From contig SVPH01000005.1 in assembly GCA_015065965.1 (NCBI GenBank), positions 38,282 through 102,281 on the forward strand: a DNA stretch of 64,000 bases. The letters are read 5' to 3'. Below the pieces are notes generated by a model that saw nothing but the letters and a program-made list of their open reading frames with translations, did no database searches and was not told the DNA's origin. Below, one piece after another: positions 8,432-16,178 of this stretch. Every line of letters starts with the position of its first letter. The first letter of the stretch is position 1. The position numbers were made by a program, and so were the translations under genes. The DNA comes from Oscillospiraceae bacterium. Its GTDB lineage: Bacteria; Bacillota; Clostridia; Oscillospirales; Acutalibacteraceae.

Positions 8432-10786
8432 ATGTATTCCAACGAATTCATTTCATTACGAAGAAGAATTATTGAAAGAGATTTTAAGTCTCTTAATGAT
8501 ATGCAGAAAAAGGCGGTCCTTTCTACGGAAGGACCGCTTTTGGTGCTTGCCGGAGCAGGAAGCGGTAAAACAACGGTTCTTGTTAACCGCATAGCAAATC
8601 TTATTAAATACGGCAAGGCTTATTACAGCGAAGAAATTACATATGAGCCAACTGAAAATGAACTTGCGATTATGCGAGCCTATGCAGACGGTATTATTGA
8701 CAATGCATTCGATATAGAACCGCTGCTGAAAGTTGATGCGGCAAAACCATGGGAAATTCTTGCAATTACATTCACTAATAAGGCTGCAGGAGAACTTAAG
8801 GAGCGCCTTGAAAAAATGCTCGGTGAGCAGGCACTCGACATATGGGCAAGTACATTTCACTCTGCCTGTGTACGAATTCTCAGAAGAAATGCGGATTATA
8901 TAGGTTATTCATCAAATTTTACAATTTATGATACAGATGACAGCAAGCGTGTAATTAAAGACTGCTTGAAACAACTTGGTTTTACAGATAAAATCCTTAC
9001 ACCCAAGAGTGTTCTTTCGGCAATCAGCAGTGCCAAGGATATGCTTATTTCTCCATCTGAATATATCAAAGAGAATTATATGGATATCCGTAAGCGTAAC
9101 ATCGGTTCTGTTTACGAAGCATATCAAAACAGATTAAAAGCCGCTGATGCAATGGATTTTGATGATATTATTGTCAATACCGTTCGATTGCTGCAGAATA
9201 ATCCTGAAGTTCTTGAATATTATCAGAGAAAGTTTAAGTACATCATGGTTGATGAGTATCAGGATACAAACCATGCGCAGTATCTGCTTACCTCTTTGCT
9301 TGCAGGCGGATATAAAAATATATGCGTTGTCGGCGATGATGATCAGAGCATATATAAATTCAGAGGCGCAACTATTGAAAATATATTAAGTTTTGAGCAC
9401 CAATATAAAAATGCTAAAGTTATCAGGCTTGAACAGAACTACCGTTCAACTCAAAATATTCTTGATGCGGCTAACACAATTATTTCAAATAATGAGAACA
9501 GAAAAGGTAAAAACCTTTGGACAGATAACGGAAAAGGCGATTTAATTATATATCATACTGCCGATTCTGACCGTGATGAAGGCTTTTATGTTGCAGATAA
9601 GATTTATGACGGTATAAGAAACGGACGCAAATACAGCGATTATGCCATACTTTACCGCATGAATTCTCAGTCGAATAATATAGAACAGTCTTTTGTCAGA
9701 ATGGGTATTCCTTACCGTCTTATCGGCGGTCACAAATTCTATGACAGAAAAGAAATCAAGGATGCAATTGCATATCTCAGCGTTCTTGCAAACCCTAATG
9801 ACAGCGTCAGACTTCAGCGTATTATAAATGTGCCTAAGAGGGGAATAGGGGATTCATCTGTTGCTGCTGCGCAGGAAATAGCAGACGGGCTTGGAATAGG
9901 TCTTTTCGATGTTATTAAATCTGCTGATCAGTTCCCAAGACTCAGCAGATGTGCAAAGAAAATGATTGAATTTGCAACGATGATACAAGATTTCATTGAT
10001 GAGATGGATAATATTGATTTATCGCAACTTTTTAAAAGAGTTATCAATGTATCGGGCTATGTCGAATCACTTTCTCTTGAACCTGAAACAAAAGAAGACA
10101 GACTTGCTAACCTTGATGAATTGGCTAACAACTTGCTTAATTTTTCCAGGGAAAACGAAGATTCAACTCTCAATGACTTTTTGCAAGAAGTTGCTTTGAT
10201 GACAGATATTGATAATTACAATGCAGAGGCTGAAACTGTTGTGCTTATGACTGTTCATGCAGCAAAAGGTCTGGAGTTCCCCGTTGTATTCCTTGTTGGC
10301 ATGGAGGAATCTATTTTTCCGTCAGATATGTCATCAATGGCAGGTCAGGATGAGATTGAAGAAGAGCGCAGGCTTGCTTACGTTGCTGTTACAAGGGCCA
10401 AAAAGCAACTTTATCTGACAAGGGCAAAAACAAGAATGCTTTTTGGTCAGACAAGGTATAATCAACCTTCAAGGTTTATCAGAGAAATCCCTGAAAAACT
10501 GCTTGAAAGAACCGGAGAAACTTTAAAAAGTTTTTCTGTCGGTTCTCAGCAGGTATCGAAGCCTCAGGCACCTTCCAGAGGTTTTACATCTGCGCCGTCT
10601 GTTGCAGTTCCGTCAAAGAACACAACGCAGTTTAATGTTGGAGACACCGTTGTTCATAAAGCATACGGAGAGGGTATTGTGTTAAGTGCAAAGCCTATGG
10701 GTAATGATACGCTGCTTGAAATTGCTTTTACTGCAGCGGGTACCAAAAAAATCATGGCAAACTACGCCAAAGTTGAAAAGAAATAG
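8432..10786 (+). CDS. pcrA: UvrD/PcrA-type superfamily 1 DNA helicase
   Basis: 3'-5' DNA helicase for repair and replication restart. Seen: Walker A AGAGSGKTT, helicase motif II DEYQDTN, motif III DDDQSIYKFRGA, motif IV QNYRST, motif V TVHAAKGLEF and motif VI RLAYVAVTRA. A C-terminal Tudor-like domain (GDTVVHKAYGEGIVLS) marks it as PcrA. An in-frame TTG at 8420 overlaps pfkA, but ATG 8432 has GAGG 6 nt upstream and is preferred, giving 784 aa. An insertion of about 40 residues between motifs I and Ia is normal in clostridial members. Confidence 0.95.
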   Translation: MYSNEFISLRRRIIERDFKSLNDMQKKAVLSTEGPLLVLAGAGSGKTTVLVNRIANLIKYGKAYYSEEITYEPTENELAIMRAYADGIIDNAFDIEPLLKVDAAKPWEILAITFTNKAAGELKERLEKMLGEQALDIWASTFHSACVRILRRNADYIGYSSNFTIYDTDDSKRVIKDCLKQLGFTDKILTPKSVLSAISSAKDMLISPSEYIKENYMDIRKRNIGSVYEAYQNRLKAADAMDFDDIIVNTVRLLQNNPEVLEYYQRKFKYIMVDEYQDTNHAQYLLTSLLAGGYKNICVVGDDDQSIYKFRGATIENILSFEHQYKNAKVIRLEQNYRSTQNILDAANTIISNNENRKGKNLWTDNGKGDLIIYHTADSDRDEGFYVADKIYDGIRNGRKYSDYAILYRMNSQSNNIEQSFVRMGIPYRLIGGHKFYDRKEIKDAIAYLSVLANPNDSVRLQRIINVPKRGIGDSSVAAAQEIADGLGIGLFDVIKSADQFPRLSRCAKKMIEFATMIQDFIDEMDNIDLSQLFKRVINVSGYVESLSLEPETKEDRLANLDELANNLLNFSRENEDSTLNDFLQEVALMTDIDNYNAEAETVVLMTVHAAKGLEFPVVFLVGMEESIFPSDMSSMAGQDEIEEERRLAYVAVTRAKKQLYLTRAKTRMLFGQTRYNQPSRFIREIPEKLLERTGETLKSFSVGSQQVSKPQAPSRGFTSAPSVAVPSKNTTQFNVGDTVVHKAYGEGIVLSAKPMGNDTLLEIAFTAAGTKKIMANYAKVEKK

Positions 10787-10797
10787 TAGTATTGTTT

Positions 10798-10831
10798 AAG
10801 ACGGATAGAATTAATTCTATCCGTCTTTTGT
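10798..10831 (+). terminator. Intrinsic terminator after pcrA
   Basis: Perfect 15-bp inverted repeat (10798-10812 with 10813-10827, built on AAGACGGATAG) followed by TTTTGT closes the hprK-to-pcrA block. Confidence 0.85.
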
Positions 10832-10884
10832 CATAAAAAATGGACTTGCTCATATAATTTAACAAAACCGTTAGGAGGTTAAAA

Positions 10885-11514
10885 ATGAGCAAGTCAAAAT
10901 ATAATTATAAGGTTTATAACGGAAAAGCGTTGAAAAAGATATTTGAAAATTCAAGAATATATCTTTTTGCGGTTATTTTTGCAATAGGAATTGTTGCGGG
11001 TGCAATTGTAATCGGTGGCGATTCGGAGTTGATTTTAAAAATAAAAAATTTAACTGATTCGTTTGTTCAAATGAAATCACAACAGGGAATTGCAGAGAAT
11101 TTTTGCAACTCCGTTTCCGTAAGCGTATTATTTATGATAATAAATGTATTTTTTGGATTTTCGCTTGTCGGATATCCTTTTTTAATCTGGCTGCCTTTTC
11201 TCAGAGGAATGGGAATAGGCGTTGTCACCGGTTATTTTTACTCTGTGTTTAAGGCGCTGGGATTGGGATATTGTGTTTTAATAATATATCCAGGAGCAAT
11301 TGTATCAACATTAGCATTTATTCTGGCTTGTAACGATAGTTGCGAATATTCAAAAAATGCATTTCAAAAAGCAATAAAGGGCAGGGGACAGTTTGAAAAA
11401 GATGAAACCAAAGTATACTTTATACGACAGATAATTTTTATGGGTATATGCGCAGCATCTTCTGTTATTGATGCAATTTTCTCGGCATCATTTTCGAGAT
11501 TTTTTGAGATTTGA
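10885..11514 (+). CDS. spoIIM: Stage II sporulation protein M (SpoIIM)
   Basis: Membrane protein of the SpoIIM family, part of the SpoIIDMP machinery that thins septal peptidoglycan and drives forespore engulfment. Seen: 209 aa (B. subtilis SpoIIM is about 214), a basic N-terminus, and hydrophobic segments near residues 27-46, 80-115, 120-150 and 185-205. A GGAGG precedes the ATG by 8 nt. The 3' end overlaps the convergent recombinase gene by 27 bp. Linkage of spoIIM with xerD is also found in Bacillus, which supports the assignment. Confidence 0.85.
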   Translation: MSKSKYNYKVYNGKALKKIFENSRIYLFAVIFAIGIVAGAIVIGGDSELILKIKNLTDSFVQMKSQQGIAENFCNSVSVSVLFMIINVFFGFSLVGYPFLIWLPFLRGMGIGVVTGYFYSVFKALGLGYCVLIIYPGAIVSTLAFILACNDSCEYSKNAFQKAIKGRGQFEKDETKVYFIRQIIFMGICAASSVIDAIFSASFSRFFEI

Positions 11515-12474
11515 TGGGTTATTAAGAGGATTTGAATCAACGGCTTGCTTAAGTTGTTCATCGCGAATGTGAGTGTATATTTCTGTTGTTGAAAGATTTT
11601 CATGGCCGAGAATTTCTTTAAGTTGAAGAGGATCAACATTACCGTGTTGATACATGAGTGTTGCAGCGGTATGTCTGAGTTTATGTGTTGAAAGCCCCAT
11701 ACCGTCAAAACCGCATTTTTTTAGATTAGCCTCAACCATTTTCTGAACACTTTGTTTACTGATTCTTTTCTTTTGATTACTTATAAATAATGCATCGCGG
11801 TCAATTACTCCGTCAACAGGTCTTACTGCCATATATGCTGAAATTGCGTTAATACAAGCGTTGTTAAGATAAATTGTTCGTTCTTTGTTGCCTTTACCAA
11901 GCACAACAAGTGTATTATCGTCTTTTAAATGCGAAATATTGATTCCAACAAGTTCTGACAGACGCAAACCGCAGTTTAGAAAAAGAGTTAGAATGCAATA
12001 GTCACGTTCTTTAAATTTTCCGTCAACATTTTGTAAAAGCGTAACGCTCTGTTCAAGTGTAAGATACTTAGGCAGACTCTTTTTGGTCTGAGGGGATTCA
12101 AGGAAAGCAATTCGATTAACGCTTATATAACCGTTTACTTCAAGATATCTGAAAAAGCGTTTTATTGCAACCGCTTTGCGCGCTCTTGCATTATTGTCAT
12201 TTTTTCTTTCATTCCTGCAGTAAACAAGGAAAGCATAGGCCTCATCAAGCGTTACACTGCAAACAATATCATTTGAAAGCATTGCAATATTAATTTCATC
12301 AAACGGTACATTATTATCACAGATACCGCGTGATTTTGCTATAAATCTGTAAAACAGTCTTAAGTCTGAGCCGTATTCAAGAACTGTAAGCATAGATTTG
12401 CTTTTGATTGCGGAAAGGTAGTTAAGATATGTTCTGACCAGTGCAGGTAAAGTGATAAGTTCTTCCTGTCTCAT
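11488..12474 (-). CDS. Tyrosine recombinase, XerC/XerD type
   Basis: Site-specific recombinase; the likely role is chromosome dimer resolution at dif. Seen: an N-terminal core-binding domain and a C-terminal catalytic domain with the first arginine in CGLRLSEL, the HKLRHTAAT box, the second histidine in LGHENLSTTEIYTHI, and the nucleophile tyrosine in that same stretch. Length 328 aa is slightly longer than Xer proteins (about 300), with extra N-terminal and C-terminal residues. It is next to spoIIM as xerD is in other Firmicutes, so XerD is the best guess; XerC cannot be ruled out. The integrated element starts 75 bp upstream of its start codon. Confidence 0.85.
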   Translation of the reverse strand: MRQEELITLPALVRTYLNYLSAIKSKSMLTVLEYGSDLRLFYRFIAKSRGICDNNVPFDEINIAMLSNDIVCSVTLDEAYAFLVYCRNERKNDNNARARKAVAIKRFFRYLEVNGYISVNRIAFLESPQTKKSLPKYLTLEQSVTLLQNVDGKFKERDYCILTLFLNCGLRLSELVGINISHLKDDNTLVVLGKGNKERTIYLNNACINAISAYMAVRPVDGVIDRDALFISNQKKRISKQSVQKMVEANLKKCGFDGMGLSTHKLRHTAATLMYQHGNVDPLQLKEILGHENLSTTEIYTHIRDEQLKQAVDSNPLNNPSNLKKSRK

Positions 12475-12499
12475 AAAAATTCACCGCCGAAAACAAAAG

Positions 12500-12528
12500 G
12501 GTATGTTATAAATTAATTATAACATACC
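12500..12528. repeat. Perfect 12-bp inverted repeat upstream of the xer gene
   Basis: GGTATGTTATAA at 12500-12511 and its exact reverse complement at 12517-12528, separated by ATTAA. It is AT-rich, so it is more likely a protein-binding site (operator or recombinase site) than a terminator. It lies 25 bp upstream of the recombinase start and contains possible -10 sequence on the minus strand. Confidence 0.7.
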
Positions 12529-12548
12529 TAAATGAAAAAATCAATACA

Positions 12549-12580
12549 ATTATACAAAATAACAAAGTTTTGTATAGTTT
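12549..12580 (+). repeat. Left attachment-like site (attL)
   Basis: ATTATACAAAATAA, then CAAA, then GTTTTGTATAGTTT. The arms TATACAAAA and TTTTGTATA are inverted copies, as expected for a tyrosine recombinase core site. The 14-base flanks are identical to those at 15366-15395; only the centre differs. Confidence 0.8.
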
Positions 12581-12610
12581 GCGTTCAGGCTTGCGCCGGA
12601 CTGATATGAA

Positions 12611-12729
12611 GTTGCCATCTGTTATCAGTGAGCCAACTGAAAAGTAGATGTTAAGTTGCTATCTGTTATCAGTGAGCCAACTGAAAAGTAGATGTTAAGT
12701 TGCTATCTGTTATCAGTCAGCCAACTGTG
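12611..12729 (+). repeat. Three 44-bp direct repeats (iterons)
   Basis: Copies begin at 12611, 12655 and 12699 with the core GTTGCTATCTGTTATCAGT followed by GAGCCAACT. The first has one change (GCC for GCT) and the third is changed and shortened at the end. Each copy contains the short inverted pair AGTTG/CAACT. Their position just before the rep gene suggests Rep binding, copy control or promoter regulation. Confidence 0.85.
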
Positions 12730-12745
12730 ACGCAAAAAAAGTAGT

Positions 12746-13003
12746 ATGGATAGTGTAATTGATGTTGCAATGGAATTGCAGAGGGTTCTGAACAATGCCC
12801 GCATTATCAGCGATTATGACCGCAGTGTGTATGTTGAAAGATATGGTGAGGATAGAGTTTCTTTTATTGAATATCAATCAGAGATTCTTGCAGAGCCTGG
12901 CCACAATATTCAGGCTTGCCTTAACATTGCTTATGACAAAGGATTTGTTGATTGCATTGAAATGATTGGTCGCTGTCTGTCACGAATTGAGGTGACGGAA
13001 TGA
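12746..13003 (+). CDS. Small hypothetical protein preceding Rep
   Basis: 85 aa, not recognised. Acidic and helical in appearance, with no membrane segment or cysteine motif. The stop overlaps the rep start by 4 nt (ATGA), so the two are translationally coupled, which suggests a role in replication control, as small proteins ahead of rolling-circle rep genes often have. No good ribosome binding site is visible before the ATG, so the exact start is uncertain. The iterons end only about 20 bp upstream. Confidence 0.6.
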   Translation: MDSVIDVAMELQRVLNNARIISDYDRSVYVERYGEDRVSFIEYQSEILAEPGHNIQACLNIAYDKGFVDCIEMIGRCLSRIEVTE

Positions 13004-14025
13004 GCGTAGCACCTTTACTTGATAATATAGAAACAACGTGCGCGCCTTCAAAACGTTCAAAATCGTTGACAGATAAGGCTTTCAGAGAAAATTTTGACGA
13101 AAAATTGTATACTCTGTTAGAATTGGATTTTGAGAAATACAAGAAGTTATCTATAGAAGTTTCTGAAGCATTAAGGTTTTTCAGCAACAATGATAAACTA
13201 AAAGAAAAAGGTAAGGTTATGCAGTCTTGTGGTTTTGAACTTGGTTTCATAGAAGATAGACTTGTAGACGCTAACTTCTGCAGAATCAGACTTTGTCCTA
13301 TGTGTCAGAGGAGAAAGTCATTGAGAACTTACAGTGATTTTGTAAAGATGCTTGATTTACTTACAGACTATGCTTTTTTGCATCTAACTCTTACTGTGCC
13401 GAACTGTTCTTTTGATGAACTCTCTGACACCATAACATTTCTTAACAAATGTTCATCAAAGTTTTTTTCATTGCCTATATTTAAAAAAGCCTTTCATGGT
13501 GTTGTCAGAACTCTTGAGGTTTCATATAATAGTGTCACTAATAAAATGCACCCTCATTTTCATATTCTTATTGCAGTCAGACCCTCGTACTTTAAATCAA
13601 GAGTGTACATTAAATCGGACAGAATACAACAGATATGGTCGCTGTTATGGAAACATAGAGAAGAAAATTTAAGAGGAAAAAAATGGACACTTGAACACTT
13701 GGACACACTTCCTCTTGCTGATGATGAACTCCTGCAGACACATATAACAAAAGCAGATAATGGCGCTTTGCCTGAAATAGCAAAATATGCAGTTAAGCCC
13801 ATTGACTTTGAGTGCTCCTTGAAAGAACGTGCAAAAGTTCTTGATTGCTTATACAGCGCTCTTAATGGGAAAAGAATGGTGTTTCTTTCGGGTGTGTTCA
13901 AAGATGTTGCAAAGAAGTTGAAGATTGACCTTGAAGCATCCGAGCCTTTACCTGCAATTGACAAAAACAAGATAGTTTACTATTATTGGAATTATAGACA
14001 AGCACACTATGAAAGCGAGGGCTGA
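13000..14025 (+). CDS. rep: Rolling-circle plasmid replication initiator (Rep_1 family)
   Basis: Nicks the double-strand origin and stays covalently attached through a tyrosine during rolling-circle replication. Seen: a zinc-like CPMC pair (C99, C102), motif 1 in LHLTLTVPN (about 126-134), the metal-binding HPHFH (184-188), and the nucleophile motif EIAKYAVK with Tyr263. The layout matches pC194/pUB110-type Rep proteins at the usual size (341 aa). It overlaps the preceding small gene by 4 nt and is followed 30 bp later by the recombinase. All active-site residues are present, so the protein could be functional. Confidence 0.9.
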   Translation: MSVAPLLDNIETTCAPSKRSKSLTDKAFRENFDEKLYTLLELDFEKYKKLSIEVSEALRFFSNNDKLKEKGKVMQSCGFELGFIEDRLVDANFCRIRLCPMCQRRKSLRTYSDFVKMLDLLTDYAFLHLTLTVPNCSFDELSDTITFLNKCSSKFFSLPIFKKAFHGVVRTLEVSYNSVTNKMHPHFHILIAVRPSYFKSRVYIKSDRIQQIWSLLWKHREENLRGKKWTLEHLDTLPLADDELLQTHITKADNGALPEIAKYAVKPIDFECSLKERAKVLDCLYSALNGKRMVFLSGVFKDVAKKLKIDLEASEPLPAIDKNKIVYYYWNYRQAHYESEG

Positions 14026-14055
14026 TTTAACTTTTTCCAGAAAGTAAACTGATAA

Positions 14056-14556
14056 ATGAAAACAGATTTTATTGACAATGACATTATGGCGCATGTGCTT
14101 TATGCACTTACCTATGAGAATAGAATTGCATGCAAGGTTTGCCTTGAAACGGGCTTGCGTATTGGTGATGTTTTGGCTTTTAAAACTGCTGATCTTAAAA
14201 AGAAAACATTCACTATAACGGAACAAAAAACAAAAAAGAAGCGTGTTATCAGACTTACTAAAAAATTAAAGGATGAATTAAACGCTATAGCAGGCTCATA
14301 TTATGTTTTTGAGGGTCGAACAGACCCTCAAAAACATAGAACACGTCAAGCAGTCTACAGCGATATTAAAAGGGCTTGTAGGGCTTTTAGGATAAAAGAA
14401 AATTTCAGTGTACATTCTTTGCGTAAGGCTTATGCTGTGGATTTATACAAAAAAACAGGGGACTTAAAAAAAGTTCGTGATGCCCTCAACCATGACAATG
14501 AATTAACAACACTGTTATATGCTTTGGCTGATGAATTGAGCAAAAAAAAAGGATAG
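14056..14556 (+). CDS. int: Short tyrosine recombinase (catalytic domain only)
   Basis: 166 aa containing the catalytic set of tyrosine recombinases: R35 in TGLRIGDV, a lysine in the beta-hairpin near 58-62, HSLRK (H120, R123), the second histidine in NHDNE (H146) and Tyr155. The usual N-terminal core-binding domain is missing. Such short integrases occur on small mobile elements and may need a partner such as the host Xer protein. It lies 30 bp after rep, and a terminator overlaps its stop codon. A perfect 16-bp hairpin lies inside the gene (14302-14338). Confidence 0.85.
   Translation: MKTDFIDNDIMAHVLYALTYENRIACKVCLETGLRIGDVLAFKTADLKKKTFTITEQKTKKKRVIRLTKKLKDELNAIAGSYYVFEGRTDPQKHRTRQAVYSDIKRACRAFRIKENFSVHSLRKAYAVDLYKKTGDLKKVRDALNHDNELTTLLYALADELSKKKG
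14302..14338. repeat. Perfect 16-bp hairpin inside the recombinase gene
   Basis: TATGTTTTTGAGGGTC at 14302-14317 and its exact reverse complement at 14323-14338, loop GAACA. Unusually strong for coding sequence; it could act as single-stranded DNA structure during rolling-circle replication or as an RNA structure. Confidence 0.85.
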
Positions 14557-14578
14557 GTGCGAAAGCACCTATCCTTTT
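14551..14578. terminator. Bidirectional terminator between int and the opposing gene
   Basis: GGATAGGTGC, loop GAAA, GCACCTATCC, then TTTT on the plus strand and a run of nine T on the minus strand. Confidence 0.92.
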
Positions 14579-14927
14579 ATTTTAAATGCCTTATAGACCA
14601 TAATTTACTTGAAAATTCTATTGTTTCATAAATCCTTGATGCTTCTTTTGAAGCCTCAATTATGGCTTGCTGAACTCTTGCGCTGATTAATTTTTCTGCT
14701 GACTTCTGGAGCCTTGCTCTGAACTCTTCTACACTTATTTCTTTATAGGCTACTATTAAACCTTCTTGCGCATTAAATGCACATTCAAAAATTTCAGATG
14801 TATCAGGATCATACATCGGAAAAAACTCACCTGCAGGACTCCAACTGCTTGTGGCAACTTCATTGAACTTTTCAAGATTTCTGAAACCATCATAAACCTC
14901 TGGAATTTGACAATATACTCTTAACAT
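14577..14927 (-). CDS. Hypothetical protein of the integrated element
   Basis: 116 aa, no family recognised. It has a structured N-terminal half with aromatic residues and a C-terminal alanine/lysine-rich helix (about residues 68-105, around AEKLISARVQQAIIEASKEA). No membrane segment or signal peptide. AAAGGA lies 8 nt before the ATG. It faces the rep-int genes and shares their terminator. Its position suggests an accessory or maintenance role, but nothing in the sequence shows what it does. Confidence 0.6.
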   Translation of the reverse strand: MLRVYCQIPEVYDGFRNLEKFNEVATSSWSPAGEFFPMYDPDTSEIFECAFNAQEGLIVAYKEISVEEFRARLQKSAEKLISARVQQAIIEASKEASRIYETIEFSSKLWSIRHLK

Positions 14928-15365
14928 TTTTTAGCATCCTTTCGTTTTCTTTTCTCTTATCCTTGCTTGCTTTTTAATGGAGTTGTCAAGGTTGAGGGCT
15001 TGCCCTCACCCTGGCTTGACCTTGACAACGGGGCAGGGGAAACAATGGGAAATGCGAAAGGATGCTTTGTTCGTCACAAAATCGAAAGAATGTTCTGATT
15101 GACAACTTTTTATCTGTGGTGTATATTGTTGTAGGGTTGTTTCTTACTGCTTTTGTTTGCCAGCGCTATTCTAAGCGCAAACAAGGACTAAAGGCGCTTA
15201 GGGTGCGCGGACGGCGACGCAGTAGCGAGCACCGAGAAAATTGGAAAGGAAGGTTGATGGGCGACACACTTTGGCAGGCGCATTGGCTGAACGGAAATTA
15301 TACCACAACTTTTATTTTGTAAGACGGTAGGCGATTAATAGCCTTTTTTATTTTTTATAAAGGCT
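14928..15365. other. Noncoding section of the element with origin-like structure
   Basis: About 440 bp with nested hairpins and no convincing gene. AGCATCCTTTCG at 14932-14943 is repeated inverted at 15055-15066. Between them, GTTGTCAAGGT (14982-14992) pairs with ACCTTGACAAC (15019-15029) around an inner GAGGGC-TT-GCCCTC hairpin. The preceding TTCTCTTATCCTTGC resembles the pC194-type nick region. An 86-codon open frame (15062-15322) has a hydrophobic N-terminus but no spaced ribosome binding site. A good place for the replication origin(s). Confidence 0.5.
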
Positions 15366-15369
15366 ATTA
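15336..15369 (+). terminator. Hairpin abutting attR
   Basis: TAATAGCCTTT (15336-15346) pairs with AAAGGCTATTA (15359-15369) across a T-rich loop. The right arm runs into the attachment-like site. There is no T-run after it on the plus strand, so terminator function is uncertain. Confidence 0.4.
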
Positions 15370-15395
15370 TACAAAATAAATGTTTTGTATAGTTT
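15366..15395 (+). repeat. Right attachment-like site (attR)
   Basis: Same 14-base flanks as the left site (ATTATACAAAATAA and GTTTTGTATAGTTT) with the two-base centre AT in place of CAAA. Confidence 0.8.
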
Positions 15396-15420
15396 AGGGG
15401 AGAGTTTAATAAATAATAAA

Positions 15421-16170
15421 CTAATATGTTTCTTCTTTAAGCGGAAGAATTCCACCAATATCATAAAGCGGGTTTCTATGCAGTTCAACACATTCAACAT
15501 TATGTTTACTCAGAAAGTCTAATATATTGTTATGGTCTGTATGGCTTTCAATTGCTCCGTTAAATGCAATTTTGTTTTTATCAATTTTACCGCAACAACC
15601 TCCGATAAATCCATAATTGTATCCATCTAATTTAATGGAGCCTTTTGAAATGAACAGAACATCGTTCAGAAATTTTCCAGCGGCTGTAAAGATGGATTTA
15701 TCATCAGTTATTATTGCATTTTCATTAACAACACAGATTGAACATTTTGCATAACCTTGATTAACATTAATAACTGTAAAACCGTTTGAATCGGCATATT
15801 CAAGAATTTCACGTGCAACGGTTTTTGTGTTACATATTAATTTGTTACCTATCAATGCACAATTGAGTTTTACATCATCAGGATATTTGTTACCTACTGT
15901 TGCTGAAATTTTTTTAAAATTTAAATTTTCAGCAAACTCTCCTACGCACAAATGTTCGCACTGGTAAAAAATGTCATTTCTTCCAATGTGAAGTATTTGT
16001 AAATCCGCATGTGAATTAACAGGTTCAGGCAGGCATAAATCTTGTTTTATAAGGATAGTTTCAATGCCGAAAGAGTTTAGTTTTTTTATTGACTCCCCTG
16101 CTTTGATGCTTATTGCAACAATAGTTACCCTGCCCTGAGGTAAGTTTGGTTTTTCTGTAAATTTAATCAT
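15421..16170 (-). CDS. Conserved hypothetical protein, possibly GME-fold (DUF6873-like)
   Basis: 249 aa, cytoplasmic, no signal peptide. It resembles clostridial proteins grouped with the guanidino-modifying enzyme fold (DUF6873), from segments such as HIGRNDIFYQC, CNTKTVAREIL and VNQGYAKCSICVV, and the glycine/cysteine stretch GGCCGK. The family call is from memory of those segments and is moderate only. It starts 8 bp after radA on the same strand and is probably in the radA operon. Enzymatic activity is unknown. Confidence 0.65.
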   Translation of the reverse strand: MIKFTEKPNLPQGRVTIVAISIKAGESIKKLNSFGIETILIKQDLCLPEPVNSHADLQILHIGRNDIFYQCEHLCVGEFAENLNFKKISATVGNKYPDDVKLNCALIGNKLICNTKTVAREILEYADSNGFTVINVNQGYAKCSICVVNENAIITDDKSIFTAAGKFLNDVLFISKGSIKLDGYNYGFIGGCCGKIDKNKIAFNGAIESHTDHNNILDFLSKHNVECVELHRNPLYDIGGILPLKEETY

Positions 16171-16178
16171 ATATTTCT

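Larger units (their letters stand above)
12549..15395 (+). mobile_element. Integrated rolling-circle element, about 2.8 kb
   Basis: A compact unit bounded by directly repeated palindromic sites (12549-12580 and 15366-15395). It contains three 44-bp iterons, a small protein gene, a Rep_1-type rolling-circle initiator, a short tyrosine recombinase, a bidirectional terminator, an opposing hypothetical gene and a noncoding section rich in hairpins. Removing the unit would restore simple spacing between the xer gene and the minus-strand gene at 15421. This resembles a small plasmid integrated by site-specific recombination. Whether it still excises cannot be told from sequence. Confidence 0.8.

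Noticed and set aside
12499..12529. Terminator for an upstream gene
   Set aside because: The stem is almost entirely A/T with no T-run and lies upstream of, not after, the recombinase gene.
15062..15322. 86-codon open frame with a hydrophobic N-terminus in the mobile element
   Set aside because: AAAGG abuts the ATG with no spacing, the C-terminal half is low-complexity and basic, and the start lies in the inverted repeat; not strong enough to call a gene.
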